The notes under the pieces are model-generated. The model made no database searches. It was not told the DNA's origin and saw only the letters and a list, made by a program, of their open reading frames with translations. From Perognathus longimembris pacificus (Eukaryota; Chordata; Mammalia; Rodentia; Heteromyidae), in the NCBI RefSeq assembly GCF_023159225.1, contig NC_063161.1, forward strand, positions 122,240,958 through 122,304,957: DNA of 64,000 bases, written 5' to 3'. Below, piece by piece: positions 57,679 through 64,000 of the stretch. The translations under genes were made by a program, and so were the position numbers. Within the stretch, counting starts at the first letter, position 1. Each line of letters opens with the position of its first letter.

Positions 57679-59086
57679 CTAATTATTCCCTATGAGGGAG
57701 ACCATAGAGTCCATGTTTCTTTGGGTCTGGCTCACTTCACTTAGTATAATTTTTCCAAATCCTTCCATTTCCTTAAGAATGGGCAATGTCATTCTTTCTG
57801 ATAGAGACATAAAATTCCATTGTGTATATGTACCACATTTTCCTGATCCATTCATCTACTGAGGGGCATCTACGATGGTTCCATATTTTAGCTATGACAA
57901 ATTGTGCTGCAATGAACATTGTTGTGCTGGTGGCTTTAGTGTGTTCTTGTCTGTAATCTTTTGAGTAGATGCCCAAAAGTGGGACTTGCTGGGTCATAGG
58001 GGAGCTCTATGTTTAGCTTTCTGAGGAATCTCCATACCACTTGCCAGAATGGCTGAACCAGCTTACATTCCCACCAACAGTGAAGTAGGGTTCCCTTTTG
58101 GCCACATGCCCTCCAACATTTGTCATTGTTAGTTTTCTTGATAATGGACATTCTTACTGGGGTGAGGTGGAATCTCAATGTTGTTTTATTTGCATTTCTT
58201 TTATGGCCAGTGATGTAGAGCACTTTTTCATGTCTCTTGGTCATTTTCATTTCATTTCCTCATCAGAGAAGTCTCTTTGTAAGTCTTTAGCCCACTTGTT
58301 GTGGGGGCTGTTTGTTCTTTGTGGTTTTGTTTTGGAGGAATTTAATTTTTTCACTTCTGCATATATTTTAGACATGAGGCCTTTGTCCATTGTATGGCCG
58401 GTAAAGATCTTTTCCCAATCTATGGGCTTTCTGTTTATCTTGGGAGCTATGTCCTTTGCCCTGCAGAAACTCTGCAGTTTGATGCAGTCCCATTTGTCCA
58501 ACTATTCTTTGATTTGTTGCATTTCTGGGTCTTTGAAATATTTTGTTGATGTCGGTTATGTCTAGTTGGTCTATGCAGTTGTTTAGTTCTGTGGTTTCTT
58601 TGTTCAGTTTTTCACATGTTGCTCTGTCCAGAGGTGACAGTGGAGTGTTAAAGTCCCCAACTATCAATGTGTTTGGGTCTATGAGTGTTTTTAGACTCAG
58701 TAGTGTTTGTTTGAGGAAGTTGGGGGCTCCTGTGTTTGGGGTGTAGATATTTAGGATGGTTATATCCTCCTGTAGGAGAGATCCCTTTATTAGTGTGCAG
58801 TAACCTTCTTTGTCTCTTTTTACCATTTTTAATTTGAAGTCAATTTTATCTGATACGAGGATTGCAACTCTCGCCTGCTTACAGGGGCCATTTGTTGGGA
58901 GATTATATTCCAGCCTTTCACTTTTAAAAGATGTTTGCTTTTGCTGGACAGATGTATCTCTTGGAGGCAGCAGAAAGATGGATCTTGATTTTTGATCCAA
59001 CTTATAGGCCTATGTCACTTGATTGGAGAATTAAGTCCATTAATGTTGAGAGTTGGGATTGAGAAATGATCGTTTGTTCCTTTCAT
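57679..59086 (-). pseudogene. L1 ORF2 with reverse transcriptase deleted
   Basis: The ORF2 start encodes LNINGLNSPIK and a CCLQEIHL block, then in a second frame DKIDFKLKMVKRDKEGY, ILNIYTPNTGAPNF and LIVGDFNTPLSPLDR. These are endonuclease motifs including the catalytic Asp/Asn pair. After DITDINKIFQ the frame passes at about 58533-58540 into the C-terminal region (MDKWDCIKLQSFCRAKD, RKPIDWEKIFTGHT, then CWRACGQKGTLLHCWWEC in another frame). The endonuclease SDH motif and the whole reverse transcriptase with its FADD/YADD centre are missing. Several frameshifts make it non-functional. Confidence 0.9.
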
Positions 59087-59144
59087 TGTAGCTATCTTTT
59101 TAAAAGCTGTGTCTTCCCAATTCTTGATCTAATATTCTGGTTTT

Positions 59145-60242
59145 CTATTTAGGATTCATTTCTCTGTCTGTATTGGGATCTTGATTATTTTCCCTGAATA
59201 GTACATTTTTGAGGATTTTCTGTAAAGCTGGTTTGGTGGAGATATATTGTTTCAGTTTTTCCTTACTGTGGAAGACTTTTATTTGACCTTCAGCTATGAA
59301 TGAGAGTTTAGCTGGGTACAGTATTCTTGGTTGATTGTTATTTTTATTTAGGGTTTGGTATACCTCATTCCAGGCCCTCTTTGCTTTCATGATCTCTGCT
59401 GAGAAGTCTGGGGTAATTCTGATTGGTTTTCATTTATATGTGATTATTTTCTTCTCTCGAACAGCTTTAAGGATTCTTTCCTTGGACTCTATTGATTCTG
59501 TTTTCATCACAATGTGTTGGTGGGATGTCCTCTTCTGGGTTGGTCAGTTTAGAGTTCTAAATGCTTCTTGTATTTGGATAGCCTATCCTTCTGGATATTT
59601 GGGAAGTTCTCAGCTAATATTCTGTTAAATAGGTTTCCTATTCCATTAACTTCTTCCTGTAAGTTTCCCTCAATGCCTATTAGCCTTAAATTGGGCTTCC
59701 TGATTGTATCTTGGAGCTCCTTGAGTGATCTGTTTTGTTGATTGGATTGGTTTTGTATTTTTTTTAAATCTCTCTCCATTGATTCTAGGGAATCCTCAGT
59801 TCCTGAGATTTGATCCTCTGCTTCATCTAGTCTGGACTGTACGCTAGCTACTTGATTTCGAATCTCTTTCCCTTCTGACTAGTCTTTCCTTATGATTTCC
59901 ATGTGTTGCTATAATTTTCTCTTAGGTCCTGCATGGACTTCTTTACTTAATTAATTTGGTACTGAGTGCTGTCTCTCAAATCTTTTAGTTGGATAGCTAT
60001 CTTTTCATTGGAGTGTTGAAGTTCATTTATCTTTCTATTTGTGGAGGCCCTGAAATTCTCTATTAATTTTTGGTTCACCTCCTCACACTCTAGAATAGCT
60101 GATTGAAGAGATTCAAACTTTTCATTTAACATTTTTATCAGTAGACTTCGTAGAGCATTTTGAGGGTTCTCTTTAGGTCTTTGATTGACTGCTCTGTTTC
60201 CTGCTTGTTTTGAGTGGGAGATGAGACTCCATTGTTTGCCAT
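59145..60242 (-). pseudogene. L1 ORF1 remnant
   Basis: ATG at 60242 opens MANNGVSSPTQNKQE, a low-complexity N-terminus. A stop follows after about 37 codons (YEVY-stop). A coiled-coil segment (FESLQSAILECEEVN, INELQHSNEKIAIQLKDLR) lies at 59947-60132. The RNA-recognition part (KPNLRLIGIEGN, ILAENFPNIQKDRL) is at 59549-59779. The C-terminal domain (ILYPAKLSFIAEGQIKVF, KPALQKILKNVLF) ends at the natural stop 59145-59147. Total span is about 365 codons, a normal ORF1 length, with at least two breaks. Confidence 0.88.
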
Positions 60243-62127
60243 CTTTCTTGTGCTTCTTCTGCCCATTTGGATTTGGAATGCCATTCTACAAGCACCTGTG
60301 AGCACCATTTAAGACCCAAAGCAGACCTTACCAAGCACTGTTGTATAAATCTTAGTTCACAATTATATACAGAAATCTCCCCTCTCTTTTTTGTATATAA
60401 AATTAGATTTGGTGTTCCTAAAGAATACAATTTCAATATAATAATCAACCCTGTATTTAATAGATACTTATTTACTGTTACAACCCTATGAACAATTTTC
60501 ATTCTTATATTAAGTTCTTTTTGGATTGGCTGGATTTCTCTATGAACCCCTTTGATTCACTTGGATTGAACAGGGATACCCTCTACCCAATAACAATGGA
60601 GTCTGGAGGTCCTGGAAGTAAATCAGGAGGGTAAGTTAGAGGTAGTGAAGAAAATAGAGTAAAATATATGGGAGGTGATTTTGGTTTAGTTTCAGTGAAG
60701 TGGAAATGTGGAGAAGAGTAGAATCAGTAGAAAGAACAAGGTTAAAATGATAGACAATGGAGTGTCAGCAGAAAAGAGTGAAGGTGTTAGTCATAAGAAA
60801 GTAATTTTAAAGAAAGTGAATGTGAAGAGAGGAACAAATAAAAAATATTGGAAAACAAATGCACAAAACACAAAGAAAATATCAAAATAGCAGAAAAAAC
60901 AATAAAACAAATAAAATCAGACAACAGAAAACAAATGACATCTCAAAAATGAATAATAGAAATTAAAAAGTTTTAAAAATGTTAAAAAAAAATTTTGAGT
61001 CTTCCTTGTTTGGGTGGGCTCTCTCCAGTCTCTGGTTTCCTTGTGATGGTCTGGTCTATTTTCCTGCAGATTGGCTGGTTTAACTTGCTTTCAGTTTGCA
61101 GGGGGTGGATCTGCTTTGACCCTCCTCCCCTATTAGTTAAATCCTGGGGCTCTATGGTTTGCACAGCTTGCAGGTAGGACTTGCATGTCCTCTGTAGAAG
61201 GGGGACACTGAACAGTCTCAGGAACCTTGGGTCCTCCCGTCTGCTGTGGGGCTGCTGCCTTTAATGTCTGGCTCTGAATAGGCTGTGGACTCAGCAGGGC
61301 GGGGCACCTCTGGCCTGGTTTACTTGGATGAGAGTCACTTGCCCAGAGGAGGTTTCTCCCTCCTGGACGGGGTGACCTTCTGGGCGGAGCTGGCTGTGAA
61401 ACTCAGCTCTGTTTCCTGCTGGAAATTGGGCTTTCACTATGATGGGACCATTTATCTGTCTCGGGAACTGTTTTCTCTCCCGTCTGGTTGTTCCAAGCCG
61501 CTGGTAGCTGTTTGCCGCTTTCCATCTGAATTTAGAAATTCCGGCTGCTGATGAGTAGGCAGCCCAGCCACAGCATCTGAGGGGCAGGCAAGGCAGGGCA
61601 CTTCTGGTTGAGTTCACCTGAGTGTGTGAGCCTTGGCCAGGGACAAGCCTCCTGCCTGGGCAGGGGTCGTTCTCCTGGGCAGAGCTGGCTCTCACTGGTG
61701 GGTCCCTCTTGCCCTTTTCAAACATGACACCTTTGTCCTCGCTTTCCCCAGGCCTGCTTTAGTTCCAGTCTGGTCTGACCAGGTCTATGCCAGTGTCAAA
61801 GATGGTGCTTTGCTCTGGCAGTGGAGGAAGGGCTAGCTTCCAGAAGCTGTTCTGTGGGTGCCAGTGAGGATGTCTTTTGTGGGAAACTCTTTCTCTGCAA
61901 TTTTGGTCCATCCATGCTCAGCCTGTGATCTGCCGCCCAGAGCTCAAATCTGTTTTCAGGCCAGCAAAGTTTATTTTTCCTTCCTGGCCAGAATGCCTAT
62001 AATGTTGTAACTTACTTGGGCTGTCTTTCTAGGAGTAAAAGTTCCTCTGGAGTGGTAAAACTGTGATGTCGGAGGGAGCTTAGCTAGGGCTCTGCTGCTT
62101 CTCTGCCGTCTTCCCAGAAGTCCTCAG
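60243..62127 (-). promoter_or_regulatory. L1 5'UTR with repeated units
   Basis: The first 1.1 kb on the minus strand (62127 to about 61000) is GC-rich and holds two related units near 61565-61850 and 61277-61564. The 5' end carries gggaagacggc at 62105-62115, about 12 bases inside the element, where human L1 has its YY1 site. The part 60500-60990 is A-rich on the strand shown and looks compositionally different. Confidence 0.75.
61277..61850 (-). repeat. Two diverged about 288-bp units in L1 5'UTR
   Basis: Both units, read on the strand shown, contain 'ggc(a/g)gggcac(t/c)tctgg', 'ccc/ctgg(a/g)c(g/a)gggg' and 'ctgggc(a/g)gagctggct', spaced about 288-290 bases apart (for example gggcac near 61303 and 61592). 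They are diverged but collinear. Confidence 0.6.
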
Positions 62128-62574
62128 TTATTCAGTTTTAAAAGAATGAACTAATGAGGTATTATGATAAATGAACTGAGCCAAGCACGGATATTTAAAT
62201 ATTACATGGATCTTACATACATTTGTGAAGTAAAAAATATCAATCTCAGAAGTAAGAGAATAAATTGGTATAAGATAAAAGGCTGTAGGAGACTGAGGAT
62301 ATCTTGGTTAAATAAGACAAACTTCCAGTCAAACAGGAGGAATAAATCCAGGAGATCAATTGTCCAACAAGCTGACCACAATTTTTTGCTAAAAAAATCT
62401 GAAAATTGCTGAGAATAGATTTTTAAATGTTCTTGAAAAAAATTGTAGTTAGGTAATATATAGGCTAAGCAGGTTGATGTAGCTATTCCATAATATATAA
62501 ATATCAAACAACATATTGAACACAATAATATATGTATCATTTTTACCTATCAATCAAAATGAAGAAATAAGAGG

Positions 62575-64000
62575 AAAAACGGTTGGCAGAGTTTATATGT
62601 ACTGATTTTTTTCTAGAGGGATAAACTTATAATGGTATTCTCATTAATGTTTTAGTAACATCTATTTAGAAAATCTAGCATAGCAAGTGCCAATTCCATC
62701 TTAGTGTTTTCTTGTATGGATACAGGCTTTCTTAATGACCATTTTAGTACTATTTGAAAAAGAAGGAAAATGAAATGTTTTTATTTCATACTTGGAATCA
62801 GAGCTTTGAAGAAGTTTTAAGATCAAAACAATGTAGCAAACAGGATGTAGTAAAAATTAATTCTTATCTTGCTACATTTTAGAACATCTCTGGCTGTGTA
62901 TTTATATTCATACATATAGGTGGAGGTAGATAAATTGATACCAGATAGTGTATGTATTATACTAGAGAATAAGGTCTTCAACCTTACGATGTGCTATCAA
63001 TGTACATTACTTTGGAAAATCTATCTCTTTCACAACACAATTTTCAGCATGTATCAATTCAGAGTAGAAGTGGGTATTAAAAGGATAGGACTATGTAGCT
63101 GACATTATCATATATAGTAAGATCAAGTAAATTCATCAGAAGAAGACAAAATCTTACAGAATCATGGTGAGACATGTGCATATGAATCAAGAGCAGAGCC
63201 AAGAGTGCTCTAATATAAAACTGTCATGTTAATTACTATATAGGAAATGAACATTTATTAATATTACTTAAGTTCTATTCTTTCTTATTGAGAATTCCAA
63301 GAAATTTTAACTGAATGTTTATTTCATGCAGAATCAGTAGCTATTTGAGAAAACATTCAAAATGCAAGAACCTAGAAAGAAATTTACCATTTATTTTATT
63401 GTAAAAAATGATTACTGTTGCAAATCTCTCTTTTCACTTTTAAAGGAATAATAATTCACATTTTGTAAGTGAAATTTTATATCCTAAGATTATAGGATCC
63501 AACTTATCCAAAATTTATATTCCTTGCAAAATTCAATCTATCCTATCAAGAATTTGTACATCATCCAGTCTTAAAAATCTCTGAGAGAAAAATAGACTTC
63601 TACTGTCTGTTTCTTTACTTTTTTCCTCCACCTTTTATTTTCTCCCTCATTTCTACTCTTTTGTTGCTTGGTTTTATTCAGTTTTATTGTTAGGAAGAGA
63701 AAAAGGAGTAGGAAACAAAGAGGAAATGCTGTTTTAACGTGCCTATTTTTTTTTCGTGTGGCAAACAGTAGCTATCAATGGGCTCATTTGGAGTTCTTCT
63801 ATAGGCTCTACAATGATCTCCTTAATTACAAATTTCTTGAGAATGTTCAATAGTGTCCAGAAATAACCAACTATCCATCTCTACTGACAGATAATCCTTT
63901 AACTTCGTATTACTGGAGACTCACTATAGACACAGCTATCAAGTCACACTTCCATCAAATTCTCTTAAGCCCAGTTACTTTTGAGATGCATAAATAGCTC
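62575..64000. other. Unassigned AT-rich DNA to window end
   Basis: No gene, RNA or repeat recognised. Confidence 0.45.

Larger units (their letters stand above)
57149..62127 (-). mobile_element. Young L1 with both ends but internally deleted (no RT)
   Basis: Read on the minus strand from 62127: 5'UTR, ORF1 region (ATG at 60242, stop at 59145-59147), short spacer, ORF2 start (ATG at 59086), most of the endonuclease, then an abrupt join near 58535 to the C-terminal region, ORF2 stop at 57679-57681, 3'UTR and A-rich tail. ORF2 is about 1.4 kb instead of about 3.8 kb, and the reverse transcriptase is missing. A perfect 11-bp target duplication (ttattcagttt) lies at 57138-57148 and 62128-62138, so both ends are the real insertion ends. 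Confidence 0.93.
56065..62570 (+). mobile_element. Old L1 (sense) holding two nested insertions
   Basis: Old ORF2 blocks 'aaaactactagaagtaaaca', 'ttgttggatatgactaaaaa', 'aaccacaatgagaagtcatc', 'gaggatatggagaaaaagga' and 'catcaatcaatgattggata' run from 56065 to 57148. They resume at 62128 ('ttattcagttttaaaagaat'), pass 'aggaggaataaatccaggag' and 'gaaaattgctgagaatagat', and end near 62570. The missing parts are a short L1 tail (56532-56813) and a 5-kb L1 (57149-62127). No frame survives. Confidence 0.82.

Noticed and set aside
61291..61725. 144-codon minus-strand open frame
   Set aside because: It lies within the younger L1 5'UTR and follows the repeated GC-rich units.

Overview
This window is nuclear DNA from a mammal, almost certainly a geomyoid rodent (kangaroo rat, pocket mouse or pocket gopher group). 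The main evidence is five dimeric SINEs. Their left half is an ID-like (tRNA-Ala-derived) monomer and their right half is the Geo monomer, ending in a motif close to 'cccaggactggcaaaa'. This IDL-Geo arrangement is known from Geomyoidea. Monomeric ID elements, 7SL-like SINEs, rodent-type L1s, MIR/L2 relics and LTR pieces fit the same assignment. I recognise no host protein-coding exon, rRNA, tRNA gene or bacterial feature. Nearly all open frames of any length lie inside L1 copies. The window looks like an intergenic or deep intronic, AT-rich desert.

Layout. 0-10 kb: purine simple repeat, MER5-like relic, an IDL-Geo SINE, and a MIR. An old antisense L1 is split by a younger L1 that carries a twin-priming inversion and a perfect 15-bp target duplication. 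A second antisense L1 3' end and a MaLR-like LTR follow. 10-25 kb: mostly unassigned sequence with two antisense IDL-Geo SINEs, one L1 tail, L2/MIR-type relics and microsatellites. 25.2-32.7 kb: a near-full-length sense L1 (GC-rich 5'UTR with a 54-bp tandem repeat, broken ORF1, broken ORF2 with endonuclease and reverse transcriptase motifs, 3'UTR), itself hit by an IDL-Geo SINE. 33-46 kb: mostly unassigned sequence with a 1-kb L1 insertion (15-bp target duplication), compound SINEs, a good monomeric ID, an IDL-Geo, a MIR and a candidate CTCF motif. 46-52 kb: dense SINE, old L1 and MIR mixture, including an antisense ERVK/IAP-like LTR that stops at a tRNA-Phe-type primer binding site. 52-56 kb: MIR, a possible ERVL-type LTR, an unusual hairpin and more SINEs. 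56-62.6 kb: a three-layer nest. An old sense L1 received a short L1 tail and then a 5.0-kb antisense L1. That young copy keeps its 5' end, 5'UTR, ORF1 region, part of the endonuclease, C-terminus and 3' end but lacks the reverse transcriptase region. 62.6-64 kb: nothing assigned.

The elements interact mainly as a stratigraphy: MIR/L2/MER5 and old L1s are the oldest layer, compound 7SL-Geo SINEs and LTRs come next, and IDL-Geo/ID SINEs plus the 57-62 kb L1 are the youngest. The observations most worth following are the L1 lacking reverse transcriptase but with both ends intact, the two dissimilar L1 5'UTRs that both begin near a GGGAAGAYGG motif, the sharing of the Geo monomer between two SINE classes, and the LTR that ends at its primer binding site. 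Family names were assigned by eye from remembered consensus patterns, and boundaries without a target duplication are approximate.
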